Positions 16,455 to 25,702 are shown, counted from the stretch's first letter. The stretch: DNA of 39,946 nucleotides from Rhodobacter capsulatus (GCF_005144475.1 NZ_SWJZ01000058.1:1-39946), one strand, 5' to 3'. Translations and numbers: made by a program. The notes: generated by a model not told the origin, from the letters alone.

Positions 16455-16970
16455 TCAGGCGCGGTGACATTCCGCAACGCCCAGATCGATGAGCTGCGCG
16501 CCCGAGATCGTCCGCAGGCCCGCGCTGTAGCGGCCCTCGCGCAGATACCAGTCGCGCAGGGCGGGCGGATAATGCGCCGCGATCACCCGGGACCAGAAAT
16601 CGAACTCCTCGGGCGCCAGCGCGACACCGTAAAAGCTGGGGCGATGGAAGCCGAACTGGCTTTTGCGGTTGATGCAGCTGCCGGGCAGGCCCAGATACAT
16701 CGTGCAGGCGGAATAGCAGGCGCCGCGGATCTCGACGGTCTGGCCCGCCGCGGCCATGGCGCGGATGCGGTTGGCAAAGGCGCCGACATCGCCGCCCAGA
16801 TCGTTGCGCACGATCACCGGCGCGGGCTGGCTGTAGCCCGCCGGCAGGCTCTGTGCCGCAGCAGACCCCGGCGCGAATGGCGACAGGCCGGTCAGACCCG
16901 CCCCGACCACGGCCACAAGGACAAGCGCAAGGCTCCGCCCCGCCCTGAGGCGTGCGAAAAAGTCAGTCAT
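16455..16970 (-). CDS. Periplasmic ClpP/crotonase-like protein (171 aa)
   Basis: A signal peptide spans about residues 1-39 (RSLALVLVAVVGAGLTGLS, cleavage near SAAAQ). The mature part carries VEIRGACYSACTMYLGL with a candidate nucleophile S87 between C85 and C89, then a Cys (C99) and FGFHRPSFYG with H109. This pattern fits an uncharacterised periplasmic family with a ClpP-like fold; whether it is a peptidase is not known. The ATG at 16970 has GGGGTG about seven bases upstream and gives a proper signal peptide, so it is preferred over an open frame to 17060. It is divergent from the phosphomannomutase gene, with 227 bases between them. Confidence 0.75.
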   Translation of the reverse strand: MTDFFARLRAGRSLALVLVAVVGAGLTGLSPFAPGSAAAQSLPAGYSQPAPVIVRNDLGGDVGAFANRIRAMAAAGQTVEIRGACYSACTMYLGLPGSCINRKSQFGFHRPSFYGVALAPEEFDFWSRVIAAHYPPALRDWYLREGRYSAGLRTISGAQLIDLGVAECHRA

Positions 16971-17197
16971 TTGATCACCCCAAGTCTTGGCATGCCAAGG
17001 CACGCCCCCCCGGACGCCTCGCAAGCGCCCGGGGCCAGTAGAGCGTCGCGGGTTTAACAAAGCCTTAGCTTGTGCCGGACGGCCCGGGACGAATGGCTAA
17101 AGTTCTCGAAAAAGGCGACGCAACCCGCCCGGGACGCGCCTTGCTCGACAGCGCCGCGCCCGGCCCTTAGAACGGGGCAAAACCCGAGAGGACAGCG

Positions 17198-18598
17198 ATG
17201 CCCCCCAAATTCGGAACCAGCGGCCTGCGCGGACGTGTCGTCGATCTGACGCCCGGGCTGATCGGCGCCCATGTCGCGGCCTTCCTCGCCGCCTGCCCCG
17301 GCGGCAGCGGGCTTTTCGTCGGCCAGGATCTGCGCCCCTCCTCGGGCCGCATCGCGGCGGATGTGATCGCGACGGCGCGCGCGGCGGGGCTTGCGGTCAG
17401 CGATTGCGGCGCCCTGCCCACGCCCGCGCTGGCGATGGCGGCGATGGCGTCCGGCGCGGCGGCGATCATGGTCACCGGCAGCCACATCCCGGCCGATCGC
17501 AACGGGCTGAAATTCTACACCCCCACCGGCGAGATCACCAAGACGGAGGAGGCGGCGATCGTGGCCGCGCTGGGCCAGACGGCCCCGAAGCGCCCGCAAG
17601 GCGCGCTGACCCCCGCCCCGGCGGCGGCCGAGGCCTATGTCGCTCGTTACGTCACCGCCTTTGGTGCCACGGCGCTTTCGGGGCTGCGGCTCGGGCTTTA
17701 CGAACATTCCTCGGTGGCGCGCGATCTGCTGCACGAGATCCTGCACGCGCTTGGCGCGACGGTGGTGCGGCTGGCGCGCTCTGACAGCTTCCTCCCCGTC
17801 GATACCGAGGCGGTCGATCCCGCAACCCGGGCGCAGCTGGCCGCCTGGTGTCAGGCCGAGGATCTGGCGGCGGTGCTGTCGACCGATGGCGATGCCGACC
17901 GGCCGATGCTGGCCGACGGCACGGGGCAGGTGATCGCGGGCGATCTGCTCGGCGTGCTGACGGCGCGGGCGCTGGGCGCGCGGGTGATCTGCACCCCGGT
18001 CTCGTCGAATTCGCTGCTGGAAGAGCTTCCCGATTTCGACGCCATCACCCGCACGAAGATCGGCTCGCCCTTTGTCATCGCCGCGATGGTGGCGGCGCGG
18101 GCGCAGGATCCCGCCGCGAAAGTCGTGGGTTTCGAGGCGAATGGCGGCTTTCTGCTCGGCTTTGACGCCGTCGGCCCGGCCGGGCCGCTGCCCGCCCTGC
18201 GCACCCGCGATGCGGTGCTGCCGCTGCTCGCCCCGCTCGTCGCCGCCCGGCAGGCGGGGCAAGGCCTTGCCGCGCTGGTCGCCGCCCTGCCCGCCCGGGT
18301 GACCGCCTCGGACCGGCTGAGCGACACGCCGACGGAGGCCAGCGCCGCCTTTCTGGCGCGGCTGTCGCAAGATGGCGCCGCCCGCGCGGCCTTTCTGGCC
18401 CGCTTCGGCACCGAGACCGCGCTTGACCGCACCGACGGGCTGCGGATCGGGCTGCAGGACGGGCGGGTGCTGCATCTGCGCCCCTCGGGCAATGCGCCCG
18501 AATTCCGCCTTTACACCGAGGCCGCCACCGCCGCCGCGGCACAGGACCTGCTGCGCGACGCGATGGAAACGGTGGCCGCGGCGCTGGGCCGGAATTAG
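17198..18598 (+). CDS. manB: Phosphomannomutase/phosphoglucomutase (466 aa)
   Basis: It interconverts mannose-6-phosphate and mannose-1-phosphate in the cytoplasm, the step before GDP-mannose. Seen: FGTSGLRGR at the N-terminus, the phosphoserine loop VTGSHIPADRNG with S95, the metal loop STDGDADRP (D230, D232, D234), the sugar-binding GFEANGG near 313, and the phosphate-binding RPSGNAPEFRLY near 430. All four active-site loops of the family are present. GAGAGGA lies before the ATG. The GDP-mannose pyrophosphorylase gene follows 102 bases downstream on the same strand, so the pair probably makes GDP-mannose for this locus. Phosphoglucomutase activity cannot be excluded. Confidence 0.9.
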   Translation: MPPKFGTSGLRGRVVDLTPGLIGAHVAAFLAACPGGSGLFVGQDLRPSSGRIAADVIATARAAGLAVSDCGALPTPALAMAAMASGAAAIMVTGSHIPADRNGLKFYTPTGEITKTEEAAIVAALGQTAPKRPQGALTPAPAAAEAYVARYVTAFGATALSGLRLGLYEHSSVARDLLHEILHALGATVVRLARSDSFLPVDTEAVDPATRAQLAAWCQAEDLAAVLSTDGDADRPMLADGTGQVIAGDLLGVLTARALGARVICTPVSSNSLLEELPDFDAITRTKIGSPFVIAAMVAARAQDPAAKVVGFEANGGFLLGFDAVGPAGPLPALRTRDAVLPLLAPLVAARQAGQGLAALVAALPARVTASDRLSDTPTEASAAFLARLSQDGAARAAFLARFGTETALDRTDGLRIGLQDGRVLHLRPSGNAPEFRLYTEAATAAAAQDLLRDAMETVAAALGRN

Positions 18599-18649
18599 GG
18601 AATTGCGGCCGCGCCGCCTTCGTGCTTGCCTTGCCCTGTCCAGACTTGC

Positions 18650-18677
18650 ACCGTCACGACTTGAACCGTCACGACTT
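18650..18677 (+). repeat. Two tandem copies of ACCGTCACGACTT between manB and manC
   Basis: The 13-bp unit ACCGTCACGACTT lies at 18650-18662 and 18665-18677 with a 15-bp period. A partial relative (GACTTG) precedes them. They sit in the 102-base gap ahead of manC and might affect its translation or reflect local duplication. Confidence 0.7.
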
Positions 18678-18700
18678 TCACCATCCCGAGGGGGCCGCCG

Positions 18701-20134
18701 ATGATCTATCCGACGATTCTCTGTGGCGGCTCCGGCACCCGTCTGTGGCCGCTGTCGCGCAAGTCCTATCCGAAGCAATTCGTGCCGCTTCTGGGCCCGG
18801 AAACGCTGTTTCAGGCCTCGGCGCGGCGGCTGCACGGCCCGGGGTTTGCGCCCCCCGTGGTGCTGACGAACAGCGATTTCCGCTTCATCGTTACCGAACA
18901 ACTGGCCGAGGCGGGCATCGATCCCGGCGCGATCCTGATCGAGCCCGAGGGCCGCAACACCGCCCCCGCCGTGCTGGCCGCCGCGCTGCATGTGCTGCAA
19001 GACGACCCCGAGGCGGTGCTGCTCGTCGCGCCTTCGGATCATGCGATCCCCGATGCGGTGGCCTTTCGCAACGCCGTCACCCGCGGGCTGCCCGCGGTGG
19101 CGGCGGGGCAGATCGTCACCTTCGGCATCACGCCCGCGCGCCCCGAAACCGGCTATGGCTATCTGGAACTGACCGCGCCGCCCGGCCCCGGGGGCGCGCC
19201 GGTGCCGCTGGCCCGCTTTGTCGAAAAGCCCGACCTTGCCCGCGCCGAGGCCATGCTGGCGGCGGGCACCTATCTGTGGAACGCCGGGATTTTCCTGTTT
19301 CGCGCCGCCGACATGCTGGAAGCCTTTCGGACCCATGCGCCCGAGGTCGTGGCCCCGGTCGAGGCCGCGCTGGCGGCGGCGCGCGCCGATCTGGGTTTTT
19401 TGCGCCTTGACCCCAAGGCCTGGGCGCAGGCCCCCGACATCTCGATCGACTATGCGGTGATGGAGCGGGCGACGAACCTTTGCGCCGTGCCCTTTGGCGG
19501 CGACTGGTCGGACCTTGGCGGCTGGGATGCGGTCTGGGCGGCGCAACCGCGCGATGCGGCCGGGGTCGCGACCTCGCAGGGGGCGACGGCGATCGAATGT
19601 CACGACAGCCTGCTGCGCTCGGAAAGCGAGGGGGTCGAGCTGGTCGGCATCGGGCTGACGAATGTGATCGCGGTGGCGATGAACGATGCGGTGCTGGTCG
19701 CCGACATGTCCCGGGCGCAGGAGGTGAAAAAGGCGGTCGAGGCGCTAAAGGCGCGCAAGGCCAAGCAGGCGGTGCAGTTTCCGAAGGATCACCGGCCCTG
19801 GGGCTGGTTCGAGACCCTGGCGCTGGCCGACCGCTTTCAGGTCAAGCGCATCGTCGTGCATCCGGGCGCCAGCCTGAGCCTGCAAAGCCACCACCACCGC
19901 GCCGAACACTGGATCGTCGTGCAGGGCACGGCGCGGGTGACGGTCGATGACCGGGTGACGCTGGTGACGGAAAACCAGTCCGTCTATGTGCCCTTGGGCG
20001 CGGTGCACCGGATGGAAAACCCCGGCAAGATGCCGATGGTGCTGATCGAGGTGCAGACCGGCGCCTATCTGGGCGAGGATGACATCATCCGCTATGACGA
20101 CGCCTATGCCCGCGGTCAGGGCGCGAAGGGATAA
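18701..20134 (+). CDS. manC: Mannose-1-phosphate guanylyltransferase / mannose-6-phosphate isomerase (477 aa)
   Basis: This bifunctional cytoplasmic enzyme isomerises fructose-6-P to mannose-6-P and forms GDP-mannose from GTP and mannose-1-P. The N-terminal nucleotidyltransferase has ILCGGSGTRLWPLSRKSYPK at residues 6-25 and FVEKPD near 176-181. The C-terminal cupin, from about residue 350, contains HHHRAEHWIVVQGTA and VPLGAVHRMENPG, the isomerase metal site. The length matches AlgA/ManC proteins. The start follows GAGGGGG. The epimerase gene begins four bases after the stop, so the two are co-transcribed. Confidence 0.94.
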   Translation: MIYPTILCGGSGTRLWPLSRKSYPKQFVPLLGPETLFQASARRLHGPGFAPPVVLTNSDFRFIVTEQLAEAGIDPGAILIEPEGRNTAPAVLAAALHVLQDDPEAVLLVAPSDHAIPDAVAFRNAVTRGLPAVAAGQIVTFGITPARPETGYGYLELTAPPGPGGAPVPLARFVEKPDLARAEAMLAAGTYLWNAGIFLFRAADMLEAFRTHAPEVVAPVEAALAAARADLGFLRLDPKAWAQAPDISIDYAVMERATNLCAVPFGGDWSDLGGWDAVWAAQPRDAAGVATSQGATAIECHDSLLRSESEGVELVGIGLTNVIAVAMNDAVLVADMSRAQEVKKAVEALKARKAKQAVQFPKDHRPWGWFETLALADRFQVKRIVVHPGASLSLQSHHHRAEHWIVVQGTARVTVDDRVTLVTENQSVYVPLGAVHRMENPGKMPMVLIEVQTGAYLGEDDIIRYDDAYARGQGAKG

Positions 20135-20138
20135 GAGC

Positions 20139-21119
20139 ATGACAGAACCCGCCCCCACTGGCGCAACCGAGGTCGTCTTCGGCGGCTCGGGCTTCATCGG
20201 CACGCATCTTCTGGGGCGGCTGCGCGCCTTGGGCGCGGCAAGGATCGTCAGCCTCGATCTGCGCCCGCCACCGCGGCCGGTCGCCGGGGTGGACTACCGG
20301 ATCGGCGACGTGCGCGACCTTTCCGGGCTGACGCTTCCGGGGCCGGTGTCGCGCATCTTCAACCTGGCGGCGGTGCATACGACGCCCGGTCACGCGCCCT
20401 GGGAATATTACGACGCCAATGTCCGCGGCGCCCGCGAGGTGGCGCGCTTTGCCGCCCGGCAGGGTTGCGGGCAGATCGTCTTCACCAGCTCGATTTCCGT
20501 CTATGGCCCCGACGAGGCCGCCAAGGACGAGAGCACCGCCCCCGCGCCGGTGTCGGATTACGGCCGCTCGAAGCGGATCGCCGAGGATCTGCACCGTGAC
20601 TGGCTCGAGGCCGATCCGGACCGCCATCTGGTGATCCTGCGCCCCGCCGTCGTCTTCGGCCTGGGCGAGGGCGGCAATTTCACCCGGCTGGCGCGGATGC
20701 TGGAAAAGGGGATTTTCGTCTATCCGGGCCGCAGGGACACGATCAAATCCTGCATCCATGTCGCCGATCTGCTCGACTGGATGCTGGCGGCGGCGGATCG
20801 GCGCGAGCGCAACGTGCTGCTCAACGGCGCCTATGCGAACCGCTACACGATCGAGGAGATCGTCGAGACCTTCCGCCGCGTCGCCTTTCCGAAGGCGCGC
20901 ACGGTGATGCTGCCCGCCGGGGTGCTGAAAACGGCGGCGGCGGCCTTGCGGCCGATCTCGGCGACCGGGCTGGGCATCCATCCCGAGCGGATCGAGAAGC
21001 TGATGATCTCGACCAACATCCTGCCGCTCTGGGCCGAGGCCGCGGGGCTGCCGACGCGCGACCGGCTGGAACCGGCCTTGCGGGCCTGGCGCGCGGCGGG
21101 CGGCGGGCGGTTCCTGTAA
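20139..21119 (+). CDS. NAD-dependent sugar epimerase/dehydratase (326 aa)
   Basis: This is an extended short-chain dehydrogenase. The NAD-binding turn GGSGFIG is at 15-21; the catalytic set is S117/S118 in FTSSISVYG with Y141-GRS-K145. The C-terminal part (SCIHVADLLDWML, then the HPERIEKLM segment) should bind the sugar nucleotide. It is expected to epimerise or dehydrate a nucleotide sugar for the polysaccharide; the substrate is not deducible. The ATG at 20139 follows GAAGGG and lies four bases after the manC stop, which rules out the longer frame reaching back into manC. The leftward sulfotransferase-like gene ends 10 bases beyond the stop. Confidence 0.85.
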   Translation: MTEPAPTGATEVVFGGSGFIGTHLLGRLRALGAARIVSLDLRPPPRPVAGVDYRIGDVRDLSGLTLPGPVSRIFNLAAVHTTPGHAPWEYYDANVRGAREVARFAARQGCGQIVFTSSISVYGPDEAAKDESTAPAPVSDYGRSKRIAEDLHRDWLEADPDRHLVILRPAVVFGLGEGGNFTRLARMLEKGIFVYPGRRDTIKSCIHVADLLDWMLAAADRRERNVLLNGAYANRYTIEEIVETFRRVAFPKARTVMLPAGVLKTAAAALRPISATGLGIHPERIEKLMISTNILPLWAEAAGLPTRDRLEPALRAWRAAGGGRFL

Positions 21120-21128
21120 CCGTCCGGC

Positions 21129-21923
21129 TCAACCGCTGCGGATCATCGCTTCGAAGCGCAGATAGGCCGCCTCGGCCTGATCGCGCAGCGCTTCGGGGAT
21201 GTCGAGCGGCACGGCGGCATCGCGGGCCGGGTCGTCGCGGCGCGGCTCGATCCGGGTGAAGCGGCCGCTTTGCGTCGGATCACCGCCGCCGCCGCGACGC
21301 GAGGCCGCGGGGCTGACATAGCGGTTTTCCAGCGCCGGAACGATCCGCAGCGCGGTGGACATCCGCGAAAGCTCGGCCTCGGGGTCCGAGACCAGCGCGC
21401 CAAAGGTCAAACCGACGCGACGATCGCGCGGAAACCGCGCCCAAAGCCGCGCCAGCGCGTCGAGCCGGGTGATGTAATAGCGCGCCGCCGCCGCATCGTC
21501 GGGATATTCTTCCTCCCGGCCAATGCCCTGGAAAAGATCGCGGATCGAGCGGATGCTCGGCCCCGGCCGTCGCGCCAGGAAGATCGCCCGGGCGGCAAAG
21601 AACCCGGGCGGGGCTTGCGCGTCATGGCGGTCGTGCAGGATCTTGTCGAACAGATGCGCCGCCCCGGGCCGGAAACTGCCGCGCCGCGCCTGATTGACGA
21701 CAAGCCGCCCCAGCGCGCCGGGGCTGTCATAGCGGATATGCGCCTCGCCATAGCCGCTGATGTCGGGGCGCGAACACAGGATGTTCGACAGCGCCGTCGA
21801 GCCGCAGCGCATATGCGCCAGCAGAAAGATCGACCGCTCGAACCGGCACTGCGGCAACAAGAGCCGCAGCCCCTGCCCCAGCCCGTGTTTCAGCCCGTCG
21901 CGCCAGGGATCGGTCGTCGTCAT
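21129..21923 (-). CDS. Sulfotransferase-like protein (264 aa)
   Basis: The segment IFLLAHMRCGSTALSNIL (residues 32-49) resembles the PAPS 5'-phosphosulfate loop (R-S-G-S-T type), with Cys in place of the first Ser. SGYGEAHIRYD follows, as in Stf0 and similar sulfotransferases. A second PAPS contact may be RPGPSIRSIRDLF. It may transfer sulfate from PAPS to the polysaccharide. Distant P-loop relatives with other roles exist, so the substrate is open. The ATG at 21923 overlaps the stop of the upstream polymerase gene by four bases, so both are translated from one message. The C-terminus is Arg/Asp-rich. Confidence 0.75.
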   Translation of the reverse strand: MTTTDPWRDGLKHGLGQGLRLLLPQCRFERSIFLLAHMRCGSTALSNILCSRPDISGYGEAHIRYDSPGALGRLVVNQARRGSFRPGAAHLFDKILHDRHDAQAPPGFFAARAIFLARRPGPSIRSIRDLFQGIGREEEYPDDAAAARYYITRLDALARLWARFPRDRRVGLTFGALVSDPEAELSRMSTALRIVPALENRYVSPAASRRGGGGDPTQSGRFTRIEPRRDDPARDAAVPLDIPEALRDQAEAAYLRFEAMIRSG

Positions 21924-23350
21924 CTGCCCTCCATGCCCAAGGCGGGGCGGCGCCGGGGCCCGGCCGGGCGGCGGCCGTTCAGCCACAGCCCGACCAGAAG
22001 ACCGGCCATGCCCAGAAAGATGTAATCGAGATTGGGGCTCGACTTGACCACCAGCGCCCGGCACAGGCAGCCCGCCATCCCCAGTTTCAGCGCCGCCGCC
22101 AGCTGCCAGCGCAGCGCATCCGTCCGGTCGAACCGCAACCGGAACAGCCGCCACAGGAACAGCAAAAGCAGCCCAAGCCCGATCAGCCCCGTCGTGCCCA
22201 GCGTCGCCGCGATCCAGCTCGACGCCCGCACCGATCCAAGCCCCGCCCCCAGCCCCCAGGTGTCCAGGAAATTGCGATAGGCCTGGGCATCCCAGCTGCC
22301 GCGCTCCTCGGCCGATTGGGTCGAGAGCTTGTCCAGAAGCGCCCGGTCAAGGAACTGCGCGACCGCCGGAACGGTCTGGTAAAGCGCATAAAGCGCCAGC
22401 AGCCCCAGCCCCAGCGCCGCAAGCCCGCCAAGAACCACCAGCGCCGCCCGCCGCGGCACCCCGAAGCGGCGCCGCCGCACCAGCTCGAAGAACCGCGGCA
22501 GCGCGAAAACCATGAGCAGCAAGAGCCCGCCCACATAGGCCGAAGACGAGGTCGAGCGCAGCCACAAGAGCACCAGAAGCGCCAGCAGCGCCACCGGCCA
22601 GCGCCGCCCCGACCGGTCGTGATAGACATGGCCCAGCCAGAAGCCGATCAGCCCGATCAGCACATAGCCATAGGACGAGGCCTCGGAAAACCCGCCGATC
22701 AGCCGGTTCAGCCCGGCCATCTCGTTGCCCAGCATCAGCGCGTAATTGGCCGTGCGCAAAGGCTGCAGGATCCAGCTGGTCCCCGTCGCCTGGGTGGCGA
22801 TGTCCAGCAGGCCCAGACCGGCATGGCACAGCGTCACCGCCGTCATCGCGCGCAGCACGATCCCCGGATCGGGGCGGCGCGCGATGACAAAGGCGACGGC
22901 GAAAAACAGCAGCGTGCTCAGGAGCATGCGCAAAAGCTGCGACAGGTTCCCGCCGCCCGGCGCCAGCGGCTGGCTGACGATCCCCGCCTCATTGCCCGCC
23001 CGGGCGAGGCTGAAGACCTGCGTCGCGCCCGCGAAGACGCGCGGAAAGAAGAAGGTCGCGAAAATGGCATGGGCCAGGAACAGCGCCAGCGCGATCCCCG
23101 CCCCGCGCGGCGCCAGCAGACGCCCCAGATCCGTGGTCACCCCGCGCCGCACCAGCGCCATTCCGGCCAGCGTCACCACCACCAGATCGCTGGCCAGAAG
23201 CGAGGTGTTGCCCAGCGCGGGCAGGTTGATCGCCGCCATCATGCCAAAGGGGATCGCGGCGAACAGCGCCACCACCGCCCCCGAGGGGCCGCGCCAAAGC
23301 GCCCAGATCACGAAGGCCAGACCAAGGAACGTGCTGGAAACGAGTTGCAT
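21920..23350 (-). CDS. Wzy/O-antigen-ligase-type membrane polymerase (476 aa)
   Basis: The protein has about ten to twelve membrane helices and the marks of the Wzy/WaaL superfamily: a periplasmic loop with LIGGFSEASSYGYVLIG (about residues 228-244), STSSSAYVGG, and a late loop with GLGAGLGSVRASSWIA. In a Wzx/Wzy system it would polymerise lipid-linked repeat units on the periplasmic face. The start at 23350 is uncertain because no clear ribosome site precedes it, and the longer open frame adds low-complexity sequence. It is divergent from the flippase gene (121 bases apart) and its stop overlaps the sulfotransferase-like start. A WaaL-like ligase is the alternative. Confidence 0.8.
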   Translation of the reverse strand: MQLVSSTFLGLAFVIWALWRGPSGAVVALFAAIPFGMMAAINLPALGNTSLLASDLVVVTLAGMALVRRGVTTDLGRLLAPRGAGIALALFLAHAIFATFFFPRVFAGATQVFSLARAGNEAGIVSQPLAPGGGNLSQLLRMLLSTLLFFAVAFVIARRPDPGIVLRAMTAVTLCHAGLGLLDIATQATGTSWILQPLRTANYALMLGNEMAGLNRLIGGFSEASSYGYVLIGLIGFWLGHVYHDRSGRRWPVALLALLVLLWLRSTSSSAYVGGLLLLMVFALPRFFELVRRRRFGVPRRAALVVLGGLAALGLGLLALYALYQTVPAVAQFLDRALLDKLSTQSAEERGSWDAQAYRNFLDTWGLGAGLGSVRASSWIAATLGTTGLIGLGLLLLFLWRLFRLRFDRTDALRWQLAAALKLGMAGCLCRALVVKSSPNLDYIFLGMAGLLVGLWLNGRRPAGPRRRPALGMEGR

Positions 23351-23471
23351 GAGGCCAGAGCAGGTCCGGGTTGAGGGCGTTGACGCCGGGGTGATTTCCG
23401 ATATGCCTTGCTCTCGAAGGCGGTCTGGCGCCTTCACGGCACCCGCACAGTATAGGGGACAGTGGCAGCCC

Positions 23472-24965
23472 ATGACCAGCGATTTGCCCCCCGGTCCCGC
23501 GGCCCGGGACGCGGCGCAACCGCCCGCCGCCGCCGGGACAGGCCGCGGCCGTCGCGGCGCGCTTGCGGTCTTCGCCTTTGTCGCGCGGGCGACGCAGCAG
23601 CTGTCGACCTTTGCCATCACGCTGCTCGCGGCGCGGTTCCTGACCCCGGCCGATTATGGCGTCTATGCGCTGGGCATCGTCTTCGTCACCCTGATCCAGA
23701 CCCTCAGCTACACCGGCTTTTATCATTTCATCGTCACCGCGAAACAGGACGACCGCGCCGTCGAGGCGACCAGTTTCTGGCTGATCGCGGGGCTGTCCCT
23801 CGCCGCCTCGGCGCTGCTGGCGCTGGCGGCGCCGCAGATCGCCGCGATCCTGCACGCGCCCGAGCTGTGCCGGGTGCTGCAGCTTCTGGCGCTGGTGCAG
23901 CCGGTGGCGGGGCTTGGCGCCTGGTATTCGGCGGTGCTGTTGCGCCGCCAGCAGGTGAACCGGCATTTCCTGATCATGTTCCTGCAAAACGCCATCGCGC
24001 TGGTGGGCGGGGTTTTGCTGCTCTGGTGGTGGCAATCGCTGCTGGCGCTGGTGGCGTTCCGCTTCCTGCGCGTGCTTTCGGGGCAGCTGCTTTATGGCCT
24101 GCTGACGCCGATCCGGCCCGGGCGCGGCTTCGATCCGGCGCTGGCGCGGCAGGCGCTGCGCTATTCGGGCGGGCTTTACGGGTCGCGGTTTCTGACCTTC
24201 CTGCAGCTTTACGCGGGCGATCTGCTGCTGGGGCTGATGTTCACCACCGCCGAGGCCGGGCTTTACCGCTTTGGCAACCGCATCGCGGGCGGCGCGGTCG
24301 AGGTGGTGCAACAGCCGATGTCCAGCTTCGCGCTGACCCAGCTTGGCGCCGCCGCGCGGCAGGACCGGGACCTCTCGGGGCTGATCGCGCGCTTTGCGGG
24401 CACGATGGCGGTGCTGACCGGCGGCGTCGCGGCGACGGTGATCGTCTTTGCCCCCACCCTGATGACCGAGGTCTTCAACCCCGCCTATGCGGCCGGGATC
24501 GGCGTCACCTATGCGATGGCGATGCGGGCGGTTTTCGGTCTTGGCGCGCAGCTGCTGGAACCGGCGCTGGCGGCGCAGCACAAGACCCGGCTGGGGATGA
24601 TGTTCACCCTGGTCTTTGCGCTTGGCACAGTGCTGGCGGTGCTTCTGGCGGCGCCGCTGGGGCTCGGTGTGCTGGCCTGGAGCCAGGCCGGGACAAGCCT
24701 TCTGGGCACCGCCGCCGCGCTGTGGCTGCTGCGCCGCGAGGGCATCGCGATCGGCGCCGCGCTGCGGGCGCTTGTCCGCGCGCTGGGGCTGGTGCTGGCC
24801 TATGCGCTGGCGTTGGCGCAGGTCTGGCCGGCCGTGCAGGCGGGCTTCGGAACCGGGCTTGTGGGGCTTGGCCTTGGCCTTGCGGTGGCGGCGGCGCTGG
24901 GCGCGGTCACGCTGCTTCTGGGCTGGCGGCTGCGGGTCGTCAGCCTCTCCGCCTTTTCCGGCTGA
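23472..24965 (+). CDS. Wzx-type polysaccharide flippase (497 aa)
   Basis: An N-terminal cytoplasmic tail of about 30 residues precedes some twelve to fourteen membrane helices. FVARATQQLSTFAITLLAAR then FLTPADYGVYAL is the typical first helix and loop of the PST/Wzx family in the MATE/MVF superfamily. It should move lipid-linked repeat units across the inner membrane. The ATG at 23472 is chosen because the longer frame passes through the opposite-strand polymerase gene. A weak promoter-like pair (TTGACG at 23380, TATGCC at 23402) lies upstream. The RTX gene follows 164 bases later. Confidence 0.85.
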   Translation: MTSDLPPGPAARDAAQPPAAAGTGRGRRGALAVFAFVARATQQLSTFAITLLAARFLTPADYGVYALGIVFVTLIQTLSYTGFYHFIVTAKQDDRAVEATSFWLIAGLSLAASALLALAAPQIAAILHAPELCRVLQLLALVQPVAGLGAWYSAVLLRRQQVNRHFLIMFLQNAIALVGGVLLLWWWQSLLALVAFRFLRVLSGQLLYGLLTPIRPGRGFDPALARQALRYSGGLYGSRFLTFLQLYAGDLLLGLMFTTAEAGLYRFGNRIAGGAVEVVQQPMSSFALTQLGAAARQDRDLSGLIARFAGTMAVLTGGVAATVIVFAPTLMTEVFNPAYAAGIGVTYAMAMRAVFGLGAQLLEPALAAQHKTRLGMMFTLVFALGTVLAVLLAAPLGLGVLAWSQAGTSLLGTAAALWLLRREGIAIGAALRALVRALGLVLAYALALAQVWPAVQAGFGTGLVGLGLGLAVAAALGAVTLLLGWRLRVVSLSAFSG

Positions 24966-25129
24966 ACCGGCGGCAAACCGCCCGGCCGCATTTATTAACC
25001 ATTTCGGCCTTAATTCTTTCATAACCATCAAGACAAGATGACCGCTGTCTTCCCCCTTCGCGTGGGGCCCGGGGCCGGTCCTGCCGGGGCCGGGGGTCTT
25101 CCGCGCGACCAGACCCGAAAGGACCCCAG

Positions 25130-25696
25130 ATGCGTGGCACCAACCTGTTTCAGTCCAGCCTTTTTGACGCGTTCAAGGCGCTCAAGCTGACCGTGCTCGA
25201 CAATTCCGCCAACCGGCTGAGCGCGGGGGCGGAAAACGACTTCGTGCTTGGCCTTGGCGGCGCCGATTCCCTTGCCGGCAATGACGGCAACGACACCCTT
25301 CTGGGCGGCGCGGGCAATGACCTGCTGCTGGGCGGGGCGGGCACCGACCGGATCGACGGCGGCTCGGGCAATGACGAGATCTACGGCGGCAAGGACGCCG
25401 ACCGGCTCTCGGGCGGCAGCGGGTCGGACACGCTTTCGGGCGATTTCGGCGCCGACACCCTGACCGGCGGCTCGGGCCGCGACACATTCGTCTTCGTCGC
25501 GCGCACGGCCGATGCGACCGATGTGATCACCGATTTCTCCTTTGGCGAGACGATCCAGCTGAAGGGCTTTTCGGGCCATGCCAGCTACGAGACGGTGAAC
25601 GGCAATGATGTCGCGGTGTCGATCGACGGCCATGTCATCGCGCTGCTCGAGGATGCGGCGGGCCGCGTCAGCGACGCCACCTTCACCTATGTCTGA
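25130..25696 (+). CDS. RTX (hemolysin-type Ca-binding) repeat protein (188 aa)
   Basis: Residues about 38-125 are a run of about nine GGxGxD-type nonapeptides (GGAGNDLLL, GGAGTDRID, GGSGNDEIY, GGSGSDTLS, GGSGRDTFV), which form a calcium-binding beta-roll. The C-terminal 60 residues (DVITDFSFGETIQL and onward) resemble the end of type I-secreted proteins. There is no N-terminal signal peptide. Such proteins leave by a type I secretion system, but no ABC or membrane-fusion gene is near. Its place in the locus suggests a surface or matrix role. A TTAACCAT element lies upstream at 24995-25002. The stop is six bases from the convergent FAD-oxidoreductase end. Confidence 0.88.
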   Translation: MRGTNLFQSSLFDAFKALKLTVLDNSANRLSAGAENDFVLGLGGADSLAGNDGNDTLLGGAGNDLLLGGAGTDRIDGGSGNDEIYGGKDADRLSGGSGSDTLSGDFGADTLTGGSGRDTFVFVARTADATDVITDFSFGETIQLKGFSGHASYETVNGNDVAVSIDGHVIALLEDAAGRVSDATFTYV

Positions 25697-25702
25697 GCGC
25701 CA

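Noticed and set aside
17054-19603. Very long leftward open frame opposite manB and manC
   Set aside because: It is a GC-rich antisense shadow: Arg/Gly/Gln-rich, no domain, lying over two clear enzymes.
24995-25013. CtrA-type site TTAA-N7-TTAA before the RTX gene
   Set aside because: TTAACCAT is a fair half-site, but the second TTAA is 11 bases away instead of seven, so the match is incomplete.
22989-25031. Long leftward open frame opposite the flippase
   Set aside because: Low-complexity Arg/Gln-rich translation; the rightward frame encodes a clear membrane transporter.
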